A DNA stretch of 6,526 nucleotides from Miltoncostaeaceae bacterium (GTDB lineage Bacteria > Actinomycetota > Thermoleophilia > Miltoncostaeales > Miltoncostaeaceae). The stretch spans positions 1 through 6,526 of the forward strand of contig JAUVQP010000093.1 of the NCBI GenBank assembly GCA_030598075.1, read 5' to 3'. Position 1 is the stretch's first letter, and each line of letters begins with the position of its first letter. The notes under the pieces were generated by a model, which saw nothing but the letters and a program-made list of their open reading frames with translations, had not been told where the DNA came from and did no database searches. This document shows, piece by piece, positions 1 through 5,562 of the stretch. Both the position numbers and the translations under genes were made by a program.

Positions 1-80
1 GCGCGGACGCCGAGCTTCCCGACGGGCTCCAGACCGAGATCGAGACCCTCGAGCTGGCCCGGGTCCAGGGCGCTCGCTGA
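1..80 (+). CDS. C-terminal fragment of an unidentified protein
   Basis: The frame starting at base 3 is open from the left edge and ends at a TGA (78-80), giving the last 25 residues of a protein, ending in ETLELARVQGAR. Of its 25 sense codons, 23 end in G or C, the bias expected of a real gene in this GC-rich DNA, and the peptide reads like an acidic amphipathic helix. The minus-strand frames here offer no ATG, GTG or TTG start, so a gene following accA in this stretch is not supported. The gene runs towards accA, with 14 bases between the two stop codons. The fragment is too short to name a family, and no function is claimed. Confidence 0.6.
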   Translation, partial: ADAELPDGLQTEIETLELARVQGAR

Positions 81-94
81 CGGACGGCCTGCCT

Positions 95-1063
95 CTAGGA
101 GGAAGGGTCTCTCTTGCCCTGAGCCGGATGGTCGTTCGGCGAGCTCGCCGAGCGTCCGGCCCGCCCGGACGCGATCGCCGCGCCACCCTCCGGCGGAACC
201 TCACGGTAGACACCCATGCGGCGAAATCGCTCGCGGCGGCGGGTTCGGCGCTCTGCGTCCGTCAGTCTCCGCAGCTCGCTGAGCGTGCGATCGAGGTAGG
301 TGTCAAGCAGGCGGGCAGCCTCGTCGGCGTCCTCGTGCGCCCCCCCGGGCGGCTCCGGCACAACGGCATCGGCGACGCCCCAGCGATAGCAGTTCGCCGC
401 GGTCGGACGGAAGGCTGCGGCTGCGTCCCGGGCGCGCCCGGCGTCGCGCCAGAGGATGGCCGATCCCCCTTCGGGGGAGATGACCGAGTATGTCGTGTTC
501 TCGAGCATGACGACGCGGTCAGCGACACCCAGCGCGAGCGCGCCGCCGGATGAGCCCTCCCCGATGACCACGGCCACGGTGGGCACCGGGAGGCGGAGCA
601 TCGCCTGCATGCTCCGGGCGATCGCCCCACCCTGGCCGCGCTCCTCGGCACCGGCGCCGGGGTACGCCCCCGGCGTGTCGATGAGGGTGATGAGGTCGAG
701 GTCGAACTTCGCCGCCAGCTCCATCAGGCGCATGCCCTTGCGATAGCCCTCAGGGGAGGGCATGCCGAAGTTGCGGAAGGTTCGCTCGTTCGTGTCGCGC
801 CCCTTTTGGTGGCCGATGACCGCGACCGGGCGCCCGTGATACCGCCCGACCCCGCAGACCAGCGCCGGATCGTCGGAGAGCAGTCGATCTCCGTGGATCT
901 CCTCAAAGTCGGTCATGAGGCGCTGGACGTAGTCGAGCGGGTAGGGCCGGTCCTGGTGACGCGCCAGTTGGATGACGTCCCAGACGTCGTCCCCGTCGCT
1001 CCGATCCGGAGAAATCTTCGCGGTGATCTTCCGGGTGAATCGACCGCGGCGCACAACGCTCAC
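95..1063 (-). CDS. accA: Acetyl-CoA carboxylase carboxyltransferase subunit alpha
   Basis: AccA pairs with AccD in the carboxyltransferase that moves the carboxyl group from biotin on AccB to acetyl-CoA, giving malonyl-CoA in the cytoplasm. From the chosen GTG the protein has 322 residues, close to the usual 315-325. Family motifs in order: QLARH (32-36), GHQKGRDT (84-91), RNFGMPSPEGYRKG (97-110), IDTPGAYPG (128-136), GEGSSGGALALG (168-179), SVISPEGGSAILWRD (193-207) and PEPPGGAH (236-243). The GTG at 1063 overlaps the accD TGA as GTGA. The frame is open upstream to 1171, but that part is Pro/Arg/Ala-rich, does not resemble AccA and lies inside accD. Compared with typical AccA, about 40 N-terminal residues, including the usual leading helical segment, are absent, and the C-terminus carries a low-complexity Gly/Ser/Ala tail of about 35 residues. 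Identity is certain; the exact start is likely. Confidence 0.96.
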   Translation of the reverse strand: MSVVRRGRFTRKITAKISPDRSDGDDVWDVIQLARHQDRPYPLDYVQRLMTDFEEIHGDRLLSDDPALVCGVGRYHGRPVAVIGHQKGRDTNERTFRNFGMPSPEGYRKGMRLMELAAKFDLDLITLIDTPGAYPGAGAEERGQGGAIARSMQAMLRLPVPTVAVVIGEGSSGGALALGVADRVVMLENTTYSVISPEGGSAILWRDAGRARDAAAAFRPTAANCYRWGVADAVVPEPPGGAHEDADEAARLLDTYLDRTLSELRRLTDAERRTRRRERFRRMGVYREVPPEGGAAIASGRAGRSASSPNDHPAQGKRDPSS

Positions 1064-2049
1064 GGCGCGCGCCGGTCGCTGTTGGGCCGCAGGCGATCGG
1101 CGAGCCGGCGTGGCAGCCCCGGTAGGGCCTGAGCGGCACGGGAAGCGCGCTCTCGGCTCTGGTGGGCCCACTGGATCGCCGGGGGCGGATCGAAGCCTCG
1201 CGGGCGGTCCAGAATGCCCAAGACATGCCCGATGCGCGCGGGAAGCTCTCGCCGGTCGACCACCGCGTCGACCTGCCCGTTGTGAAGCTGGGCTTCGGCG
1301 AGGCCGAAGTCGGGCGGGAGCTTCTCCCGCGTCGTCTGCTCGATGACGCGGGGGCCCGAGAAGGCGATGAGCGCGCCAGGCTCGGCGTAGGTGAAGTCAC
1401 CCAGGCTCGCGAACGACGCCCACACGCCCCCCGTGGTGGGATGCGCGAGCACGACGATGAGGGGGGCGCGCGCCTCCCGCAGATTCTCCACCGCGACGAC
1501 AGTCTTGGCCATTTGCATGAGCGCGATGACGCCCTCTTGCATACGCGCCCCGCCGGACGCGGTGACCACGATGAGCGGACGCCCCTTCTCGGCAGAGCGA
1601 CCGGCCGCGCGCGCGAACTTCTCGCCGACCACCGATCCCATGCTGCCGCCGAGAAAACCGAAGTCCATGACCGCGGCGACGCTGGGCACCCCCCGGAGGG
1701 AGAGCTCAGCCGTGACGATGGCCTCGGCCATGCCGCTCGCCTCGGCGCGCTCGACGCGCTCGACGTATGGCTGGAGGTCCGTGAACCGGAGGGGGTCGGA
1801 GGCCCGAAGCTCGCCCCAGAGCTCGGTCCACTCGCCACCATCGGCGAGCTGGGCGATCCGTTCGCGCGGACCAACCGGAAAGTGGTGGTCACAGCTGGTA
1901 CACACACCCCAGTTGTGCACGAGTTCCTCGGCCCGGAAATGTGCTTCGCAGCCGGGACACGCCTTGCCGCCCCCGCCCCTCTTCGCGGCGGGCGGTCGAT
2001 CGCGCTTACGCCGTAGTCGGTCGACCGAGATGTGAATGTGGGGTGGCAT
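1060..2049 (-). CDS. accD: Acetyl-CoA carboxylase carboxyltransferase subunit beta
   Basis: AccD is the partner of AccA in the malonyl-CoA-forming carboxyltransferase. The 329-residue product has the N-terminal four-cysteine zinc ribbon (C31-P-G-C34 and C50-T-S-C53), which marks the split bacterial beta subunit. The crotonase-fold core follows, with MDFGFLGGSMGSVVGEK (128-144), TASGGARMQEG (163-173), HPTTGGVWASFASLGD (203-218) and AEPGALIAFSGPRVIEQT (222-239). It is longer than many AccD proteins (about 285-305) because of an Arg/Ala/Pro-rich C-terminal tail from about residue 290. The ATG at 2049 is 9 bases after the phosphatase TAA. No purine-rich ribosome site is visible in front of it, so translation may depend on coupling with the upstream gene. 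Its TGA overlaps the accA GTG by 4 bases, which fits the equal subunit stoichiometry of the enzyme. Confidence 0.97.
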   Translation of the reverse strand: MPPHIHISVDRLRRKRDRPPAAKRGGGGKACPGCEAHFRAEELVHNWGVCTSCDHHFPVGPRERIAQLADGGEWTELWGELRASDPLRFTDLQPYVERVERAEASGMAEAIVTAELSLRGVPSVAAVMDFGFLGGSMGSVVGEKFARAAGRSAEKGRPLIVVTASGGARMQEGVIALMQMAKTVVAVENLREARAPLIVVLAHPTTGGVWASFASLGDFTYAEPGALIAFSGPRVIEQTTREKLPPDFGLAEAQLHNGQVDAVVDRRELPARIGHVLGILDRPRGFDPPPAIQWAHQSRERASRAAQALPGLPRRLADRLRPNSDRRAP

Positions 2050-2058
2050 GGTGGGCGA

Positions 2059-2562
2059 TTATGGCAGCGACGGGGCGGGGCGGGAGGCGAGCCAGCTCTC
2101 GACGCTGGCCCGGTAGGCCGGCACGATCCGAGCCACGGGCCGACTGGACAGGATGATCCCGGCCGCATCGGCTGAGGTCAGCCCGCGCACTCGGAGCACA
2201 GCGTACGCCACCATCGCCGAGCGGCGGCGGCCCTGCTGGCAGTGAATCAGGACGCGGAAATCCGGGCTCTGGTCGAGCGCCCGGATCGCGAACTCGACCG
2301 CTCCGGCCCACCGGCGCGGATCCTGGGGACGCCCACTGTCCCACATGGGAGCGAGGCGGACGCGGCCTTGGCCCAGCGCAGCGCGCTCCGCCCAAAGATC
2401 CTGCGAGATGATGTGTTGCTCGCGCGCGCGGCAGTTGACGATGTGGGTGATCCCCGCGTCGCCCAGACGTTCGATGTCCTCCGGCGTGGGCTTCGCGCCC
2501 ACCGCGAGCCGCGTGTCACCGATCCACGTCCAGCCGCGCGTCGCGGCGGGGGGTCCGTACAC
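2059..2562 (-). CDS. Dual-specificity/tyrosine-type protein phosphatase
   Basis: This is a small cysteine-based phosphatase, 167 residues from the GTG at 2562. The P-loop signature H-C-x5-R-S is present as HCQQGRRRSA, with nucleophile C108, R114 and S115, followed by the helix MVAYAVLR. An aspartate at 75 (APMWDSGRP), about 33 residues before the cysteine, is in the position of the general acid. The N-terminal part, WIGDTRLAVGA then a helix and GITHIVNCR, matches the opening strands of dual-specificity phosphatase folds. There is no signal peptide or membrane segment, so it should be cytosolic. It lies between fabF (53-base gap) and accD (9-base gap) on the same strand, so it is probably co-transcribed with the lipid genes. 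A role in dephosphorylating fatty-acid enzymes is inference only. The substrate could be protein phospho-Ser/Thr/Tyr or a small phosphorylated molecule. The start is uncertain: the frame stays open and coding-like upstream to about 2613. Confidence 0.85.
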   Translation of the reverse strand: MYGPPAATRGWTWIGDTRLAVGAKPTPEDIERLGDAGITHIVNCRAREQHIISQDLWAERAALGQGRVRLAPMWDSGRPQDPRRWAGAVEFAIRALDQSPDFRVLIHCQQGRRRSAMVAYAVLRVRGLTSADAAGIILSSRPVARIVPAYRASVESWLASRPAPSLP

Positions 2563-2569
2563 CGCATCG

Positions 2570-2576
2570 CTCCACC
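2570..2576 (-). promoter_or_regulatory. Ribosome binding site for the phosphatase (GTG 2562 start)
   Basis: On the minus strand GGTGGAG lies 7 bases before the GTG at 2562, a good Shine-Dalgarno match at good spacing. It is the main support for choosing that start codon, since no ATG, GTG or TTG occurs in this frame between the fabF stop and 2562. Confidence 0.55.
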
Positions 2577-2615
2577 GGAAGACGAGTGAACGAGCCGCGT
2601 CGAAGACGGCGATCG

Positions 2616-3881
2616 CTACAGGTCCTCCCGACGACCCATGACGATGACGGCATTGTGGCCACCGAAGCCGAAGCCGTTGGAGATGGCGATGTTCACATCC
2701 TGATCGCGTGCCACGTTTGCGACGTGGTCGACCCCCGTGCACGCCTCGTCGACGTCCACGAGGTTGATGGTGGGAGGTATCCAACCCTCCACGATGACCT
2801 TCACCGTGAGGACGCCTTCGATGCCACCCGCAGCGCCGAGACAGTGTCCGTGCATGGACTTCGTCGAGCTGACCGGTGTTTGCGCGGCGATCGCTTCGCC
2901 GAGCGCCATGCGAAGCACCTTGACCTCGTTCGGGTCTCCGATCGGCGTAGCCGTGCCGTGGGCGTTGACGTAGTCGACCGACTCCGGCGCCACCCCGGCC
3001 CGGTCCATCGCCAACGTCATCGCGGCGGCGGGCGCCTCGCCGCTCGGGTCGGGGTCCGTGAGGTGGTAGGCGTCCGCGCTCGCACCGTAGCCGAGAATCT
3101 CACAGTAGATGCTCGCACCTCGGCGGCGTGCGTGATCGAGGTTCTCGAGAAGCAGGACCCCCGCGCCCTCTCCCATGACGAACCCATCGCGCTCGGCGTC
3201 GAAGGGACGGCTGGCGCCCTGCGGGTCGTCGTTGCGCGTCGACAATGCGCGCGTGGCGTTGAACGCGCCGACGCCAATTCGCGCAACCGTCGCTTCCGCG
3301 CCACCGGCGAACATGATGTCCGCTTCGCCTCGCCGGACGATTGCCGCCGCGTCACCGATGGCGTGGTTGCCGGACGCGCAGGCGGTCGACACGCACGAGA
3401 CAGGACCACGCAACCCGAGCCGCATCGACACCTGCGCGGCGCCCATGTTGCCCAGCATCAGCGGGATGAACAGCGGCGATAGGCGTCCCGGGCCGCGCTT
3501 GGTCATGATCTCGCCTTGGACCTCAAGAGCATGGAGTCCGCCGATGCCGGTGCCGATGATGGCTCCGCTGCGGTCGGGAAGGGAGCCTTCCATGCGAAGG
3601 CCGGAATCGGCGAGCGCGAGCGTCGCGGCGGCGACCCCGAACTGGGCAAACCGCTCCATACGCCGCGCGGAGCGTCCGTCCATGAAGTCGAGGGGGTCGA
3701 AACCGCGGGCCTCACACGCGATCGTCGTAGCGCTGTCGGACGTGTCGAAGAGGGTGATCGCAGCGCATCCGCTCACACCGGCGACCGCGGCGCTCCAGGT
3801 GTCCTCAACACCGACGCCGAGAGGGCTGATAGCCCCGAGGCCGGTGACCACGACCCGTGCTGCCCGATCTTCCTTACCCAT
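2616..3881 (-). CDS. fabF: 3-oxoacyl-ACP synthase II (elongating ketosynthase)
   Basis: FabF condenses malonyl-ACP with a growing acyl-ACP, the elongation step of type II fatty-acid synthesis in the cytoplasm. The product is 421 residues, close to the usual 410-420. It opens with VVVTGLGAISPLG (10-22). The nucleophile C168 sits in STACASGNHAIGDA, H308 in VNAHGTATP, and K341 and H346 in STKSMHGHCLGAAGG; these match E. coli FabF C163, H303, K335 and H340 with an offset of 5-6. The C-terminus has the Gly-rich SNGFGFGGHNAV. The Cys-His-His set marks a KAS I/II-type enzyme rather than FabH. FabF is preferred over FabB from the operon context and overall similarity to FabF sequences. The ATG follows the fabG stop by 14 bases, with AGAAGGG 9 bases upstream. 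The acyl carrier protein gene that often precedes fabF is absent here. The stop is TAG. Confidence 0.96.
   Translation of the reverse strand: MGKEDRAARVVVTGLGAISPLGVGVEDTWSAAVAGVSGCAAITLFDTSDSATTIACEARGFDPLDFMDGRSARRMERFAQFGVAAATLALADSGLRMEGSLPDRSGAIIGTGIGGLHALEVQGEIMTKRGPGRLSPLFIPLMLGNMGAAQVSMRLGLRGPVSCVSTACASGNHAIGDAAAIVRRGEADIMFAGGAEATVARIGVGAFNATRALSTRNDDPQGASRPFDAERDGFVMGEGAGVLLLENLDHARRRGASIYCEILGYGASADAYHLTDPDPSGEAPAAAMTLAMDRAGVAPESVDYVNAHGTATPIGDPNEVKVLRMALGEAIAAQTPVSSTKSMHGHCLGAAGGIEGVLTVKVIVEGWIPPTINLVDVDEACTGVDHVANVARDQDVNIAISNGFGFGGHNAVIVMGRREDL
2623..2629 (-). promoter_or_regulatory. Shine-Dalgarno-like site inside the end of fabF
   Basis: GGGAGGA on the minus strand lies in the last codons of fabF (Arg-Glu-Asp). 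It is a stronger match than the site at 2570-2576. Nine bases downstream, in the phosphatase frame, is an ATC codon (2613-2611) that begins a coding-like extension. It may be a real initiation signal for the phosphatase or a chance product of the fabF codons. Confidence 0.3.
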
Positions 3882-3890
3882 CTCGCGCCG

Positions 3891-3897
3891 CCCTTCT
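3891..3897 (-). promoter_or_regulatory. Ribosome binding site of fabF
   Basis: AGAAGGG on the minus strand ends 9 bases before the fabF ATG at 3881 and overlaps the fabG TAG stop codon. A ribosome terminating on fabG would therefore sit on the fabF initiation region, which suggests coupled translation. Confidence 0.5.
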
Positions 3898-4633
3898 ACG
3901 CGCCCATGGCAAGGCCGCCGTCGACGGCGAGGACCGAGCCCGTCATGAACGATGCCGCCGCCGAGCAGAGGAACGCGCAGGCATCGGCAACATCGTCCGG
4001 CTCGCCAAGACGCCCCAACGGAGTCGCCCCCAGAATCGCTCCACGCTGCTCGTCTGAGAGGACCGCGGTCATATCCGTCGCGACATACCCGGGGGCGACC
4101 GCGTTGACGCGGACGCCCCGGCCGCCGGCTTCGCGCGCCAGAGACCGAACGAGCCCGATCAGCCCAGCCTTGGCGGCCGCGTAGTTGGCCTGCCCGACGT
4201 TCCCCGTGAGCCCGACGACCGACGACACCGCCACGATCGATCCCCGCCGCCGCCTCAGCATGCCCCGAAGCGCCGGACGGGCGACATGAAAGGCGCCGGT
4301 GAGGTTCGTGTCGACCACCGCCGAGAAATCCTCCGCGCTCATGCGGACGGCGAGGCCATCGCGGGTGATGCCGGCGTTGAGTATCACGGCGTCCAACGGG
4401 CCAAGCGCCTCCTCAGCGGAGCCGACGAGAGTCGCCGCGGCGTGGGCGTCGGCGACGTCGGCGCCGAACGCGACGGCTGCTGCGCCCGCGGCCTCGATCT
4501 CGGCCGCGGCCGAGGCCGCGGCTTCGGCATCCGACCGATAGCCGATCGCGACATCGAAGCCATCGCGGGCCAGTCTGATCGCAACCGCACGACCGATGCC
4601 ACGGCCGCCCCCCGTGACGAGAGCCGCGGGCAC
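3896..4633 (-). CDS. fabG: 3-oxoacyl-ACP reductase
   Basis: FabG reduces 3-ketoacyl-ACP to 3-hydroxyacyl-ACP with NADPH, the first reduction of each elongation cycle. The 245-residue product is a classical short-chain dehydrogenase/reductase of standard FabG length. It has the cofactor motif TGGGRGIGR (7-15), LNAG (85-88) and the catalytic tetrad N110, S138, Y151 and K155 (YAAAK), at the same positions as in E. coli FabG. It also has NAVAPGYVATDM (177-188) and a C-terminal SVLAVDGG. The start is fixed well: the GTG at 4633 is immediately preceded by an in-frame TAG, and the first beta strand follows at residue 3. The region around residues 36-54 is very alanine-rich. fabD ends 32 bases upstream and fabF begins 14 bases downstream. 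SDR specificity cannot be read with certainty from sequence, but the operon makes FabG by far the best assignment. Confidence 0.95.
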   Translation of the reverse strand: MPAALVTGGGRGIGRAVAIRLARDGFDVAIGYRSDAEAAASAAAEIEAAGAAAVAFGADVADAHAAATLVGSAEEALGPLDAVILNAGITRDGLAVRMSAEDFSAVVDTNLTGAFHVARPALRGMLRRRRGSIVAVSSVVGLTGNVGQANYAAAKAGLIGLVRSLAREAGGRGVRVNAVAPGYVATDMTAVLSDEQRGAILGATPLGRLGEPDDVADACAFLCSAAASFMTGSVLAVDGGLAMGA

Positions 4634-4637
4634 CTAG

Positions 4638-4643
4638 CTCCCC
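4638..4643 (-). promoter_or_regulatory. Ribosome binding site of fabG
   Basis: GGGGAG on the minus strand lies 4 bases before the GTG start at 4633, within the 32-base gap after fabD. Spacing is slightly short. The in-frame TAG directly in front of the GTG rules out any earlier start, so this site and the GTG belong together. Confidence 0.5.
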
Positions 4644-4665
4644 GGTCGCCTTGCACGCCGTCGGC

Positions 4666-5562
4666 TCACGCGGCGGCGAGGTCGGCGGGCTCGCCGATCT
4701 GGATGGTGTCGGCGTCCCGACGAACGCGTCGGACCAGCCCCGAGAGCACCCTTCCAGGGCCCAGCTCGACAAAGCGGTCGACTCCGCGGTCGAGGGCAAC
4801 TTCAATGGCGGCTCCGAACCGCACCGGGGAGGTGAGCTGGTCCAACAGCACGGAACGGATGGTGTCGGGTCCCTCGAAGTCGGCGGTCATCGTCGAGAGA
4901 AAGGCAGGTTCCGCCTCACGGGGCACACAACGAGTAAGCGCCGGCTGAAGGCGGGCGGCCGCGGGCTCCATCAAAGGGCTGTGGAACGCTCCGCTCACCG
5001 CCAGACGAGCGCATTTGGCGCCCTGCTCTCCCGCGAGTCGCACCAACCGATCGACGGCGGCTCGGTGCCCCGACGCGACGACCTGCCCGGGGCAGTTGTA
5101 GTTCGCGGGCCAGACGTCGCCGACCTCCGCGCACAGCGCCGCAGCATCATCGTCGTCGAGCCCCATGAGCGCGACCATGGAACCCGGCGTGGCGGCCTCC
5201 GCCTCGTGCATCGCCTCCCCACGTTCCGCGACGAGAAGGACGGCCTCGGCAAAATTCAAGCTTCCCGCGGCGACCAGGGCGCTGTACTCGCCGAGGGAGT
5301 GGCCGAGAACCATATCCCCGACGAGACCCTCGCCCTGGGCGGCGCGGAATGCCGCGATGGATGTCGCGAGCATGGCGGGCTGACAAACCTCTGTTCGCGT
5401 CAACCGATCCGCCGGTCCATCGAAGCAGACGCGCGACAACGCGTAGCCAAGGGTATCGTCGGCCTCGTCGAAAACCGCGCGGGCCGCGGGAAACGCCTCG
5501 CTGAGCTCGCGGCCCATGCCGACGACCTGCGCCCCCTGACCGGGAAACATCAGGGCGATCAT
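4666..5562 (-). CDS. fabD: Malonyl-CoA:ACP transacylase
   Basis: FabD transfers malonate from malonyl-CoA to the phosphopantetheine arm of acyl carrier protein, supplying the extender for FabH and FabF. From the ATG at 5562 the product has 298 residues (family about 300-315). It begins MIALMFPGQGAQ, with the oxyanion-hole Gln in GQGAQ. The nucleophile S89 is in GHSLGEYSA, the malonate-binding arginine R114 in ERGEAM, and the catalytic H194 in SGAFHSPLM; the order and spacing agree with E. coli FabD (S92, R117, H201). VELGPGRVLSGL lies near the C-terminus. The frame is open 11 codons further upstream, but that part falls inside fabH; the start used here overlaps the fabH TGA as ATGA and gives the typical FabD N-terminus. 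No clear ribosome site precedes it, so re-initiation after fabH is likely. Confidence 0.96.
   Translation of the reverse strand: MIALMFPGQGAQVVGMGRELSEAFPAARAVFDEADDTLGYALSRVCFDGPADRLTRTEVCQPAMLATSIAAFRAAQGEGLVGDMVLGHSLGEYSALVAAGSLNFAEAVLLVAERGEAMHEAEAATPGSMVALMGLDDDDAAALCAEVGDVWPANYNCPGQVVASGHRAAVDRLVRLAGEQGAKCARLAVSGAFHSPLMEPAAARLQPALTRCVPREAEPAFLSTMTADFEGPDTIRSVLLDQLTSPVRFGAAIEVALDRGVDRFVELGPGRVLSGLVRRVRRDADTIQIGEPADLAAA

Noticed and set aside
1162..2016. Long plus-strand open frame of 284 codons opposite accD
   Set aside because: It is exactly antisense to a clear AccD with its zinc ribbon and core motifs. Its product is Arg/Glu/His-rich without recognisable domains, as expected from the reverse of high-GC codons.
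903..2168. Minus-strand open frame of 421 codons overlapping accD and accA in another frame
   Set aside because: The product is Ser/Arg/Pro-rich low complexity and runs through two certain genes. It is a frame-shifted shadow.
2563..2615. The 53-base gap after fabF as a terminator or internal promoter
   Set aside because: No hairpin followed by a T-run and no convincing -35/-10 pair is visible. The stretch looks coding-like in the phosphatase frame instead.
2586..3482. Plus-strand open frame of 298 codons opposite fabF
   Set aside because: Antisense to an intact fabF with all catalytic residues. The translation is rich in Arg, Asp, Val and His and shows no family motif.
4503..4522. Inverted repeat with 9-base arms and a 2-base centre inside fabG
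   Set aside because: It falls in a run of alanine and glutamate codons, where GCC, GCG and GAG produce such symmetry by chance. It lies mid-gene with no regulatory context.
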